In this document: positions 14,991-23,842 of the stretch, piece by piece
Layout of the letters: each line of letters starts with the position of its first letter
How positions within the stretch are numbered: position 1 is the first letter of the stretch
Assembly: GCA_044445965.1 (NCBI GenBank)
Contig: JBIOEJ010000029.1
Location: 1 to 50,534 of the forward strand
Length of the DNA: 50,534 nucleotides
Reading direction: 5' to 3'
From: GAS188 sp044445965
Lineage (GTDB): Bacteria > Pseudomonadota > Alphaproteobacteria > Rhizobiales > Beijerinckiaceae
The notes under the pieces: generated by a model
Told to the model about the DNA's origin: nothing
The model's input: the letters and a program-made list of their open reading frames with translations, nothing else
The model's database searches: none
Made by a program: the position numbers and the translations under genes

Positions 14991-15638
14991 CTAACGGTTG
15001 TTCGCGCCGGCGGGTTCGATCGGCTGGGACGTACCGCCTCCGCCTCCGCCGCCTCCGAAGATCGAGAAGAAGCTGCGCGTCGGGCGCGCCGCCGGCGCCT
15101 GCACCGGCACGCCCAGCTCGGGCCGAGGCGCGATGCGCCCGCTCGACGCGACCGGAGCGATGATCGACTTCTCCTTCGGCGCCGCCTGACCCGGCTTGGT
15201 GAGGCTGCCCTTGAGCTCGGGCTCGACCGCGACCTCTTCCTCCTTGGCCTCGGCGATGATGTCCTTGCCGCCTTTGCAGTCCGTCAGCCAGATATCGTAG
15301 ATCGGGTGCTCGATGGCGTGCAGGCCAGGGCTCGAAGCGAAGACCCAGCCGGTGAAGATGCGCCGATATTCATTCGTGAAGGTGACGTCGTTCACCTCGA
15401 TGAACGAAGTCGAGTTCGCGGGCTCGGTCGGCGGACGCGAATAGCAGATGCGCGGCGTGAGCTGCAGCGAGCCGAACTGCACCGTCTCGCCGACCGCGAC
15501 ATCGAATGAGATGATCCGCCCGGTGATCTTGTCGAGCCCCTCGAAAGTCGCGCTCGGATTGGAAATCTTGTCGGCGCGCGCCGGCGCGGCGAATACGCAG
15601 CCGGCAAGGGTGAGGGCGGCAACCGTCGATCGCAGCAT
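14991..15638 (-). CDS. DUF2155-containing exported protein
   Basis: A 215-residue protein with a signal peptide (LTLAGCVFAAPARA, cleavage near residue 23). The conserved core runs from FEGLDKITGRIISFDVAVGE through LQLTPRICYSRPPTEP to GWVFASSPGLHAIEHPIYDIWLTDCK, the pattern of DUF2155, a family of unknown function largely confined to alphaproteobacteria. The two Cys in the core could pair in the periplasm. A tail of about 60 residues, rich in Pro and Ala and with eight consecutive Gly, is unusual and probably disordered. The gene lies 127 bases downstream of the NDUFA12 gene on the same strand, a pairing common in Hyphomicrobiales as far as I recall. Confidence 0.8.
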   Translation of the reverse strand: MLRSTVAALTLAGCVFAAPARADKISNPSATFEGLDKITGRIISFDVAVGETVQFGSLQLTPRICYSRPPTEPANSTSFIEVNDVTFTNEYRRIFTGWVFASSPGLHAIEHPIYDIWLTDCKGGKDIIAEAKEEEVAVEPELKGSLTKPGQAAPKEKSIIAPVASSGRIAPRPELGVPVQAPAARPTRSFFSIFGGGGGGGGTSQPIEPAGANNR

Positions 15639-15765
15639 GGTGAGCCCTGAACCGTTTTCCTTGAATGGTTGCCGCGGTCGCCGCGTCCCGCGAGCGCTCC
15701 TTAACACCAGGAAGGCGGCGGAGAGATGGCGAGCTTCAGATCGGCGACCCTCGATTTCAGGGCTC

Positions 15766-16173
15766 TCAACTCGGCGTCCAGGCGTCGTAGTCGCCGGTCG
15801 CCGGCCGGCGGATGCCGTCCTTGAGCGTCGAGCCCTTGGGGCGATAGGCGAAGGGCGTTCCGGTAAGGTTCGGCTGGTGGGGCTTTTGCCACTCGCGCGG
15901 GCTGTAGCTCTCCTGCGAGGGCGGCACGTCGACGGTGTGGTGCAGCCAGCCATTCCAGCCTTCCGGGATCATGGAGGCTTCCGCCTCGCCGGCGTAAATG
16001 ACCCAGCGCCGCTCCAGCCCGAGCGTCGGGTCGATCTTGCCGCCCTTCGCCCGGTAATAGACGTTGCCGAGATGATCCTCGCCGACGCGCTCGCCGAACC
16101 TCCAGGTCCAGAGCTGGGTGCCGAAGGTCTCCCGGTTCCACCAGGTGAAGAATTTGAGCAGGAATTGTTTCAT
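15766..16173 (-). CDS. NADH:ubiquinone oxidoreductase subunit, NDUFA12 family
   Basis: A 135-residue protein of the NDUFA12 (B17.2) family, an accessory subunit of respiratory complex I found in mitochondria and alphaproteobacteria. Signature segments are FTWWNRETFGTQLWTWRFGE, VGEDHLGNVYYRAK, RRWVIYAGEAEASMIPEGWN and WLHHTVDVPPS, ending with the usual YDAWTP. Length is as in relatives. Its presence supports an alphaproteobacterial host. The main nuo operon is not in this window, which is normal for this gene. Confidence 0.95.
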   Translation of the reverse strand: MKQFLLKFFTWWNRETFGTQLWTWRFGERVGEDHLGNVYYRAKGGKIDPTLGLERRWVIYAGEAEASMIPEGWNGWLHHTVDVPPSQESYSPREWQKPHQPNLTGTPFAYRPKGSTLKDGIRRPATGDYDAWTPS

Positions 16174-16707
16174 CGAGACGTCCGAGACGGGCGCTGGCCG
16201 ATCCGTCCGCCGATCTCTTGCCCCGGCGCGCCGCGCCTGTCCAGCCGAAACGGGACGCTCCAGGGACGCTCCGCAGCCTCACGGCGCCATCAACACTGCG
16301 TCAGCGGGGCGCCGCGCCGCTGATCGGGCCGCGTTTGCGCTCCATGCTAGGGCGTGGATTCATTAGCGCGCAACCAAATGCGGATTGATGCGAGCTAGCG
16401 GACATGGCCGGACTTGGCTCTGGCTCGAACCGGTCGCGAATGACCCATATCGTCAATTCGCAACCGTCAAATGACGCATTACGAAAAGCTCGTTCGCCTT
16501 CTATGGGTCAGCCGACTAAGTTGCATCGCGCCAAGGTAAGTGTGATAGCCTTTCGCCTCGGCGCGGGGACGCGGTCCCCCGTATTCGAGCAATCTGACGA
16601 CAATTCGGCTGGTTAGGGAAACGGCGGGCATTCGGCATGTTGCCCGATAACCCCAGTCGCTTGCGTATGTCATCTGTCGTGGTGTGCCAACTTGAATGGA
16701 TGATCAA
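16174..16707. other. Long intergenic region without a convincing gene
   Basis: No open frame here resembles a protein. The right half is AT-richer than its surroundings. TGACCCATA at 16441-16449 and TATGGGTCA at 16502-16510 form a perfect 9-base inverted repeat around 52 bases, which could be an end-to-end remnant of a small element. Promoters for the complex I subunit (minus) and the binding-protein gene (plus) should lie here, but none is clear. Confidence 0.5.
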
Positions 16708-17707
16708 ATGAGACGCCGCGAGCTCATCACGCTGCTCGGAGGCGCTGCGGCTGCGTGGCCGCTCGTAGCGCGCGCCCAGCAAATCGGTCCCATGCGGCGG
16801 ATCGGCATCCTGATGGGGGGCAACCAGAGGAGATTCGCAGTACGAGGTAGGACTGGCGGCGTTCATGGACGCGCTCAAGGAGCTTGGCTGGACGGACGGC
16901 CATAACATCAGGATCGACATTCGCTGGGCCGCGGGGAATGTCGAACGCATGAAGGATCTTGCGAAAGAACTCGTCGGCTTGCAGCCCGATTTGCTCGTTG
17001 GGCACACGACTGAGCCAGTCGCCGCGCTTCAGCGCGAAACCGGGACGATACCGATCGTGTTTCTCGTCGTGTCCGATCCGGTCGGCAGCGGATTCGTCGC
17101 CAGCCTGCCGCGCCCGGGCGGCAACATCACGGGGTTCATCAACATCGAGTCGTCATTAGGCGGCAAGTGGATCGAGCTGCTCAAGGAGGTCGTGCCGAAC
17201 GTTACCCGGGCCGCACTCATGTTCAATCCGGATACCGCGACCTATTTTAAATATTATCTGGAGCCTTTCGAGGCCGCCGCGCGATTACGCGGGGTTGAGC
17301 CGATATCCGCTCCCGTCCGCACGGTCGCCGACATCGAACGCGTGATCGCAAGCCTCGCCGACCGGCCGGGCGCCGGCGTGGCATTGATGCCGGACATCGG
17401 TCTGACGGCGCAGAAGAATCGGGAGTTGATTATTTCACTTGTGGCACGCCATCGTCTTCCAGCAATCTACCCGTACCGGTACTGGGTCGGCGACGGGGGC
17501 CTCGTGTCCTATGGGATCGACCAAGTCGATCTGTTTCGACGTGTGCCGACCTATATCGATCGCATTCTCAAGGGTGCGAAGCCCGCTGAACTGCCTGTGC
17601 AATTGCCCACACGTTTCGAATTGGCCGTCAATCTCAAGACCGCCAAAGCGCTTGGCATCGAAATGCCGGCGATGGTGCTTGCCCGAGCCGACGAGGTGAT
17701 CGAATAA
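16708..17707 (+). pseudogene. ABC transporter substrate-binding protein (PF04392 type), frameshifted
   Basis: The start MRRRELITLLGGAAAAWPL is the twin-arginine-like signal common to a large Hyphomicrobiales family of binding proteins (PF04392). After IGILMGGNQ the frame shifts: the +1 frame from about 16825 continues with DSQYEVGLAAFMDALKELGW and then the full body (residues such as RWAAGNVERMKDLAKELV, DPVGSGFVASLPRPGGNITG) to the usual end LGIEMPAMVLARADEVIE. The two pieces give a normal total length of about 330 residues, so a single small indel near 16815-16830 is the only defect. No permease or ATPase is adjacent; orphan copies of this family are common. Confidence 0.8.
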
Positions 17708-17924
17708 CGGTGCAATTTGCTGCGGCGCGAAGCGACGCGAATGGCACATCGTGACATTTCGTTGCGATGCGGAATATGGCCGCCATCGGGGCATGGCGGA
17801 CATCGATCAGCCGCACTGATCAAGCTCGATTTATGAGTACGCGCCCTAATGAAAATAGTGATATGCTGAAGCTTTAGGCGCATTTTTTAGGGAAATGCGG
17901 GCGGCGGAGCGCGGCGGAGCGACA

Positions 17925-19640
17925 ATGAACGACCACCAGGCCATCGAGGTGCGCCGCTTCGAGCATCCGGGAGCCGGCCGCAAGCGGGCCAAATCGACGC
18001 CCAAGGGCCGGCAGGTCGAGCCTCGGGCGCTCGCCGAAATCGGGACGCTGCTTGGCGACCGGCCGCGTCGGCGCGACCTGTTGATCGAGCATCTGCATCT
18101 CATCCAGGATCGCTATCGCCGGATTTCAGCAGCCCATCTCGCCGCGCTCGCCGAGGAGATGAAGCTGTCCTTCGCCGAGGTCTTCGAGACGGCGACCTTC
18201 TATGCGCATTTCGACATCGTGAAGGAGGGCGAACCCGACCTCCCTCCCCTCACGGTGCGGGTCTGCGACAGCCTGACTTGCGCGTTGCTCGGGGCGGAAA
18301 AGCTCAAGGCCGAGCTCGATAGCGCCTTGGGGACTTCGGTGCGCGTGGTGCGCGCGCCCTGCGTCGGGCTCTGCGACAAGGCGCCCGCCGTCGAGGTCGG
18401 GCATAATTTCCTGCACAAGGCCGACCGCGAGGCGGTCGAAGCCGCGGTCGGCGCCGGCGACACCCATCCGCATCTCCCCAAGGACACCGTCGGTTACGAG
18501 GCCTATGTGGCGGCAGGCGGCTACAAGCTTCTGCAGCGCCTGCGCTCCGGCGAGATCAGCGCCGAGACCCTGCTCAAGGCGCTCGACGATGGCGGCTTGC
18601 GCGGGCTCGGCGGCGCCGGCTTCCCGACGGGACGCAAATGGCGCTCGGTGATTGGCGAGCCGGGCCCGCGCCTCATGGCCGTCAACGCCGATGAGGGCGA
18701 GCCCGGCACCTTCAAGGATCGCGTCTATCTCGACAGCGACCCGCATCGTTTCCTCGAAGGCATGCTGATCGGAGCCCATGTGGTCGAAGCGCCGGAAATC
18801 TATATCTATCTGCGCGACGAATATCCGATCTCGCACGAGATCCTGAAGCACGAGATTGCCAAGCTGCCGGCAGGAGGGCCGGTCATTCATCTGCGGCGCG
18901 GCGCGGGAGCTTATATCTGCGGCGAGGAATCCTCGATGCTCGAAAGTCTCGAGGGCAAGCGCGGCTTGCCGCGCCACAAGCCGCCCTACCCCTTCCAGGT
19001 CGGGCTGTTCGGCCGCCCGACCCTCATCAACAATGTCGAGACACTCTATTGGGTGCGCGACATCGTCGAGAAGGGCGCCGAATGGTGGAAGAGCCATGGC
19101 CGCAACGGGCGCGTCGGGCTGCGCAGCTTCTCGGTCTCCGGGAGGGTCAAGGAGCCGGGGATGAAGCTCGCGCCGGCCGGCATCACGGTGCGCGAGCTGA
19201 TCGCCGAGTTCTGCGGCGGCATGCAGGACGGCCATGAATTTTACGCCTATCTGCCGGGCGGGGCCTCCGGCGGCATCCTGCCGGCCTCGATGGACGATAT
19301 CCCGCTCGATTTCGGCACGCTCGAGAAATATGGCTGCTTCATCGGTTCGGCGGCCGTCGTGGTGCTCTCCGACAAGGACGATGTCCGGGGCGCGGCGCTC
19401 AACCTGATGCGCTTCTTCGAGGATGAGAGCTGCGGCCAATGCACGCCCTGCCGCGCCGGCACGCAGAAGGCGGTGGCCCTCATGGAGCGCAAAGCCTGGG
19501 ACCGCGAGCTCCTCGGCGAGCTGTCGGACGCCATGCGCGATGCCTCGATCTGCGGCCTCGGCCAGGCAGCCGCCAATCCGCTGATGAGCGTGATCAAGTA
19601 TTTCCCCGGGGAGTTCGCGCCCAAGGAGGATGCCGAATGA
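17925..19640 (+). CDS. fdsB: NAD-dependent formate dehydrogenase beta subunit, fused NuoE-NuoF type
   Basis: A 571-residue fusion. Residues about 30-180 are NuoE/FdsG-like with the four-Cys [2Fe-2S] site (CDSLTC, then CVGLCDKAPAV). Residues 185-571 are NuoF/FdsB-like: GGLRGLGGAGFPTGRKW for NADH, NADEGEPGTFKDR for FMN, and the [4Fe-4S] motif SCGQCTPCRAGTQ with a final Cys in ICGLG. It passes electrons from the alpha subunit to NAD+. Fused beta subunits of this size are known in Methylobacterium-type formate dehydrogenase 1, whereas FdsG and FdsB are separate in Rhodobacter and Cupriavidus. ATG 17925 follows GGAG; the stop lies just before the alpha-subunit gene. Confidence 0.92.
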   Translation: MNDHQAIEVRRFEHPGAGRKRAKSTPKGRQVEPRALAEIGTLLGDRPRRRDLLIEHLHLIQDRYRRISAAHLAALAEEMKLSFAEVFETATFYAHFDIVKEGEPDLPPLTVRVCDSLTCALLGAEKLKAELDSALGTSVRVVRAPCVGLCDKAPAVEVGHNFLHKADREAVEAAVGAGDTHPHLPKDTVGYEAYVAAGGYKLLQRLRSGEISAETLLKALDDGGLRGLGGAGFPTGRKWRSVIGEPGPRLMAVNADEGEPGTFKDRVYLDSDPHRFLEGMLIGAHVVEAPEIYIYLRDEYPISHEILKHEIAKLPAGGPVIHLRRGAGAYICGEESSMLESLEGKRGLPRHKPPYPFQVGLFGRPTLINNVETLYWVRDIVEKGAEWWKSHGRNGRVGLRSFSVSGRVKEPGMKLAPAGITVRELIAEFCGGMQDGHEFYAYLPGGASGGILPASMDDIPLDFGTLEKYGCFIGSAAVVVLSDKDDVRGAALNLMRFFEDESCGQCTPCRAGTQKAVALMERKAWDRELLGELSDAMRDASICGLGQAAANPLMSVIKYFPGEFAPKEDAE

Positions 19641-19659
19641 CCCGCTTCAGGAACGAGCC

Positions 19660-22428
19660 ATGACCGACGCCGTTTCATTCGAGCTCGACGGACGCCAAGT
19701 CGAGGCGAGGCCCGGCGAGACCATCTGGCAGGTGGCGCGGCGGCAAGGCACCGAGATCCCGCATCTGTGCTACCTGCCGCAGCCCGGCTACCGCCCCGAC
19801 GGCAATTGCCGCGCCTGCATGGTCGAGATCGAGGGCGAGCGCGTGCTCGCCGCCTCCTGCATGCGCAAGCCCGCCATCGGCATGAAGGTCAAGACGGCGA
19901 CCGAGCGCGCCGTGAAGGTGCGCCGGATGGTGATGGAGCTGCTGGTCGCCGACCAGCCGGCGCGGGCGACCGCTCATGATCCGACCTCGAAATTCTGGAA
20001 TTGGGCCGACAAGACCGGGGTCGCCACGAGCCGCTTCCCGGCCGCCGAGCGCTGGAAGCCAGATCCCAGCCACACCGCCATGCGCGTCAATCTCGATGCC
20101 TGCATCCAATGCGGTCTCTGCGTGCGCGGTTGCCGCGAGGTGCAGGTCAACGACGTGATCGGCATGGCCTATCGCAATGCCGACGCCAAGATCGTCTTCG
20201 ACTTCGACGACCCGATGGGGGAATCGACCTGCGTCGCCTGCGGCGAATGCGTGCAGGCCTGTCCGACCGGCGCCCTGATGCCCGCGGCCTATCTCGACGA
20301 GAAGGAGACGCGCAGCGTCTGGCCCGACCGCAAGGTGGATTCGCTCTGCCCCTATTGTGGCGTCGGCTGCCAGGTCACCTACCATGTCAAGGACGAGCGC
20401 ATCGTCTATGCGGAGGGCCGCAACGGGCCGGCGAACGAGAACCGGCTCTGCGTCAAGGGCCGCTTCGGCTTCGACTATATCCACCATCCGCACCGGCTGA
20501 CGAAGCCGCTGGTCCGCCTGCCCAACATGGGCAAGGACGCCAACGACCAGGTCGATCCCGCCAACCCCTTCACGCATTTCCGCCAGGCCTCCTGGGACGA
20601 GGCGCTCGATCTTGCGGCCTCCGGCCTGAAGCGCATCCGCGACACGCATGGCAAGAAATCGCTGGCGGGCTTCGGCTCGGCCAAGGGCTCGAACGAGGAA
20701 GCTTATCTGTTCCAGAAGCTCGTGCGCACGGGCTTCGGCTCGAACAATGTCGACCACTGCACGAGGCTCTGCCACGCCTCCTCCGTGGCGGCGCTGATGG
20801 AAGGTTTGAGCTCGGGTGCCGTGTCGGCCCCGTTCGCCGCCGCGCTCGATGCCGAGGTGATCATCGTCATCGGGGCCAATCCGACCGTGAACCATCCGGT
20901 CGCCGCAAGCTTCATCAAGAACGCCGCCAAGAAGGGCGCGAAGCTGATCGTCATCGATCCGCGCTTCCAGACGCTCTCCCGCCACGCGCTGCACCACCTC
21001 GCCTTCAAGCCGGGGACGGATGTGGCGCTGCTCAACGCGATGCTCAACACCATCATCACCGAAGGCTTGACCGACCAGCAATATATCGCGGGCTACACCG
21101 AGGGCTTCGAGGCCTTGAAGGAGCGCATCGCCGAGTTTCCGCCCGAGAAGATGGAGGCCGTCTGCGGCATCAAGGCCGAGACCATCCGCGAGGTGGCGAG
21201 GCTCTACGCCAAGTCGCGGGCCTCGATCATCTTCTGGGGCATGGGGATCAGCCAGCATGTGCACGGCACCGACAATGCGCGCTGCCTGATCGCGCTCGCG
21301 CTGGTCACCGGCCAGGTCGGCCGGCCGGGCACCGGCCTGCATCCGCTGCGCGGCCAGAACAATGTGCAGGGCGCCTCGGATGCCGGGCTGATCCCGATGT
21401 ATTACCCGGATTACCAACCCGTCGACCGTCCGCAATTCTTCGAATATTTCGAGAATCTCTGGCACCACGAGCTCGACCATAAGCGTGGCCTCACCGTGGT
21501 CGAGATCATGAATGCGGTGCATGCCGGCGAGATCAGGGGTATGTATGTCGAGGGCGAGAACCCCGCCATGTCCGATCCCGATCTGCAGCATGCGCGCCAG
21601 GCGCTGGCCAAGCTCGAGCATCTCGTCGTGCAGGACCTGTTCCTGACCGAGACCGCCTTCCATGCCGATGTGATCCTGCCGGCCTCGGCCTTTGCCGAGA
21701 AGGGCGGCAGCTTCACCAATACCGACCGGCGCGTGCAGCTGGCGCGCCCGGTGATCGCGCCGCCGGGCGATGCGCGCCAGGACTGGTGGATCATCCAGGA
21801 GATCGCGCGGCGCATCGGCCTTCCCTGGAACTATGCCGGCCCGGCGGAGGTGTTCGCCGAAATGGCCTCCACCATGCCGTCCTTGAAGAACATCTCCTGG
21901 GAGCGCCTGGAGCGCGAGGGCGCCGTGACCTATCCGGTCGATGCGCCGGACAAGCCCGGCAATGAGATCATCTTCACCACCGGCTTCCCGACCCGGAGCG
22001 GGCGCGGCAAGATCGTGCCGGCGCGCCTCTTGCCGCCGGACGAGATCCCCGACGACGATTATCCGATGGTGCTGTCGACCGGCCGCGTGCTCGAGCATTG
22101 GCACACGGGCTCGATGACGCGGCGCGCCGGCGTGCTCGATGCGCTGGAGCCGGAGGCCGTCGCCTTCATGTCGCCGCGCGAGCTCGGGCGCTTCGGCCTC
22201 GAGCCCGGCGCGCTCATCCATATCGAGACGCGCCGCGGCGCGGTGGAGGTGAAGGTGCGCGCCGATCGCGATGTGCCGCGGAATATGGTGTTCATGCCGT
22301 TCTGCTACGCGGAAGCCGCCGCGAACCTCCTGACCAACCCGGCGCTCGATCCCTTCGGCAAGATTCCCGAGTTCAAGTTCTGCGCCGCGCGGGTCAGCGC
22401 GGTCGCCGCCAAGGTCGCGGCGGAATGA
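19660..22428 (+). CDS. fdsA: Formate dehydrogenase alpha subunit (molybdo/tungsto-bis-MGD)
   Basis: A 922-residue catalytic subunit oxidising formate to CO2. The N-terminal NuoG-like part binds [2Fe-2S] (CYLPQPGYRPDGNCRACMVE), followed by two [4Fe-4S] ferredoxin motifs (CIQCGLCVRGC and CVACGECVQACPTGA). The bis-MGD domain opens with CPYCGVGC and has its metal-ligand Cys at about residue 367 (DHCTRLCHASS), with His next to it as in FdsA; the C-terminal molybdopterin-binding barrel follows MVLSTGRVLEHWHTGSMTRR. Start 19660 has AGGA at good spacing; ATG 19630 has its GGAGG directly adjacent, too close. Molybdenum versus tungsten cannot be decided here. All cofactor ligands are present. Confidence 0.95.
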   Translation: MTDAVSFELDGRQVEARPGETIWQVARRQGTEIPHLCYLPQPGYRPDGNCRACMVEIEGERVLAASCMRKPAIGMKVKTATERAVKVRRMVMELLVADQPARATAHDPTSKFWNWADKTGVATSRFPAAERWKPDPSHTAMRVNLDACIQCGLCVRGCREVQVNDVIGMAYRNADAKIVFDFDDPMGESTCVACGECVQACPTGALMPAAYLDEKETRSVWPDRKVDSLCPYCGVGCQVTYHVKDERIVYAEGRNGPANENRLCVKGRFGFDYIHHPHRLTKPLVRLPNMGKDANDQVDPANPFTHFRQASWDEALDLAASGLKRIRDTHGKKSLAGFGSAKGSNEEAYLFQKLVRTGFGSNNVDHCTRLCHASSVAALMEGLSSGAVSAPFAAALDAEVIIVIGANPTVNHPVAASFIKNAAKKGAKLIVIDPRFQTLSRHALHHLAFKPGTDVALLNAMLNTIITEGLTDQQYIAGYTEGFEALKERIAEFPPEKMEAVCGIKAETIREVARLYAKSRASIIFWGMGISQHVHGTDNARCLIALALVTGQVGRPGTGLHPLRGQNNVQGASDAGLIPMYYPDYQPVDRPQFFEYFENLWHHELDHKRGLTVVEIMNAVHAGEIRGMYVEGENPAMSDPDLQHARQALAKLEHLVVQDLFLTETAFHADVILPASAFAEKGGSFTNTDRRVQLARPVIAPPGDARQDWWIIQEIARRIGLPWNYAGPAEVFAEMASTMPSLKNISWERLEREGAVTYPVDAPDKPGNEIIFTTGFPTRSGRGKIVPARLLPPDEIPDDDYPMVLSTGRVLEHWHTGSMTRRAGVLDALEPEAVAFMSPRELGRFGLEPGALIHIETRRGAVEVKVRADRDVPRNMVFMPFCYAEAAANLLTNPALDPFGKIPEFKFCAARVSAVAAKVAAE

Positions 22429-22961
22429 GCCTTCCGATCGCCGCCATCGTGCATGAGACGCGCTCGACGGCGATCGATCGGGTGATGTGCGAGGCGGCGC
22501 AACGTCTCAGAGCACATGGCCTCCGGCTCGGCGGCCTGGTGCAGCACAATGTCCTGAAGGACGGGATCGGATGCGCCGAGATGCTGCTCGAGGATTTGGC
22601 GAGCGGGCGGCGCGTGTCGATCTCGCTCGAGCGTCCCAAGGGTTCGTCCGGCTGCAGGCTCGATCCGGCCGGCCTTGCCGAAGCCGCAACGCTCGGAGCG
22701 CAGGGCATTGCGCGCGGTGTCGATCTCGCCATCATCTCGAAATTCGGCGCGCAGGAAGCCGCCGGCAAGGGCTTGCGCGAGGAGATCGCGCTAGCCGCTT
22801 CGAGCGACACGCCGCTCGTGACCTCGGTGAGCCGGACCCTGCTTCCCGCCTGGCGCGACTTCATCGGCGAGGATTGGACCAAGCTCGATCCCGATCCCGC
22901 CGCCATCGAAGCTTGGGGGCTCGCCGCCGTCGCGGCGAGGGAGAAGGCGCTCGCGCGATGA
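22425..22961 (+). CDS. DUF2478 family protein, molybdenum-cluster associated
   Basis: A 178-residue protein whose start overlaps the alpha-subunit stop (ATGA). It matches DUF2478: an N-terminal strand LPIAAIVHETRSTAIDRVMC, a GGLVQHN turn, ISLERPKGSSGCRLDPAGL and VDLAIISKFGAQEA(A)GKGLREEI. The family is related to THEP1-like nucleotide-binding proteins but the usual P-loop is not visible at the N-terminus. It recurs next to molybdate transport or molybdoenzyme genes. Being locked by overlaps between the enzyme and fdhD, a role in cofactor or metal delivery to this formate dehydrogenase is likely but unproven. Confidence 0.75.
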   Translation: MSLPIAAIVHETRSTAIDRVMCEAAQRLRAHGLRLGGLVQHNVLKDGIGCAEMLLEDLASGRRVSISLERPKGSSGCRLDPAGLAEAATLGAQGIARGVDLAIISKFGAQEAAGKGLREEIALAASSDTPLVTSVSRTLLPAWRDFIGEDWTKLDPDPAAIEAWGLAAVAAREKALAR

Positions 22962-23842
22962 CCGGCGCGGAGCTCCTTGCCCGGTTTCTCGTGCGACCGG
23001 ATCCGCTCGATCCGCGCCTCAGCGAACTCGTCGCCGGCATAGATCAGACGGGCGAAGAGATCGAGACGCGCGTCGTCGTGGAGCGACCGCTGACCCTCTA
23101 TCTCAACGCCCGCGAGATCGTCACCATGATGACGATCGGCGATCATCCGGACTATCTGGCGCTCGGCTATCTGCTCAACCAAGGCATGCTGGCCGCGGAC
23201 GCCGAGGTAACCGGCGTCGACTACGATCCCGAGATCGACGTCGTCGTGGTGCGCACGCCGCAGGAGACCGATTTCGAGGACAAGCTCCGCAAGAAGACGC
23301 TGACCTCAGGTTGCGCGCAGGGCACGGCCTTCGGCGACCTGATGGAGGCGATCGAGGGCGTCGTGCTGCCGCAGGCCGAGCTTCGCACCTCCTGGCTTTA
23401 CGCGCTTACCCACGCCATCAACGTGACGCCCTCGCTCTATCTCGAGGCCGGCGCCATCCATGGCTGCGTGCTCTGCGAGGCGGACCGGCCGCTCGTCTAT
23501 ATGGAGGATGTCGGGCGCCACAACGCCGCCGACAAGATCGCCGGCTACATGTTCAGGCACGGTGTTGCGGGCGGCGACAAGATCTTCTACACGACCGGCC
23601 GCCTGACCTCGGAGATGGTGATCAAGACGGTGCGCATGGGCATCCCGATCCTGGTCTCGCGCTCGGGCTTCACGGCCTGGGGCGTCGAGCTCGCCCGCAA
23701 GGCCGGGCTCACCTTGATCGGCCGGGCGCGCGGCAAGCGCTTCGTCGCCTTGTCTGGCGCCGAGCGCATCGTCTTCGACCAGGACCTCGCCTATGTCGAG
23801 GAGGAGGCGATGAAGCATCGCCGCAAGGGGTCGCAGCAGTGA
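22958..23842 (+). CDS. fdhD: Formate dehydrogenase accessory sulfurtransferase FdhD (FdsC-like)
   Basis: A 294-residue FdhD/FdsC protein. In this family the protein receives sulfur from a cysteine desulfurase, binds bis-MGD and passes it on to mature formate dehydrogenase. Visible motifs are VVERPLTLYLNAREIVTMM, LTSGCAQGTAF (Cys119), GAIHGCVLCEADRPL and VYMEDVGRHNAADKIAGY. E. coli FdhD carries a CxxC in the loop where this one has a single Cys, as in the FdsC-like branch, so sulfur chemistry may differ. The start overlaps the DUF2478 stop (ATGA) and the stop overlaps mobA. Confidence 0.92.
   Translation: MTGAELLARFLVRPDPLDPRLSELVAGIDQTGEEIETRVVVERPLTLYLNAREIVTMMTIGDHPDYLALGYLLNQGMLAADAEVTGVDYDPEIDVVVVRTPQETDFEDKLRKKTLTSGCAQGTAFGDLMEAIEGVVLPQAELRTSWLYALTHAINVTPSLYLEAGAIHGCVLCEADRPLVYMEDVGRHNAADKIAGYMFRHGVAGGDKIFYTTGRLTSEMVIKTVRMGIPILVSRSGFTAWGVELARKAGLTLIGRARGKRFVALSGAERIVFDQDLAYVEEEAMKHRRKGSQQ

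Noticed and set aside
16404..16616. Small plus-strand open frame in the long gap before the binding-protein gene
   Set aside because: No ribosome-binding site, no motif, and it contains an inverted repeat; not supported as a gene.
17708..17924. Molybdenum-cofactor riboswitch before the formate dehydrogenase operon
   Set aside because: I could not fit the complex stem arrangement of that class in these 217 bases; only an AT-rich promoter-like stretch near 17840-17890 is seen.
19675..22221. An 848-codon frame on the minus strand within the formate dehydrogenase alpha gene
   Set aside because: The plus strand encodes all cofactor motifs; the antisense frame has no recognisable content and is a GC-rich shadow.
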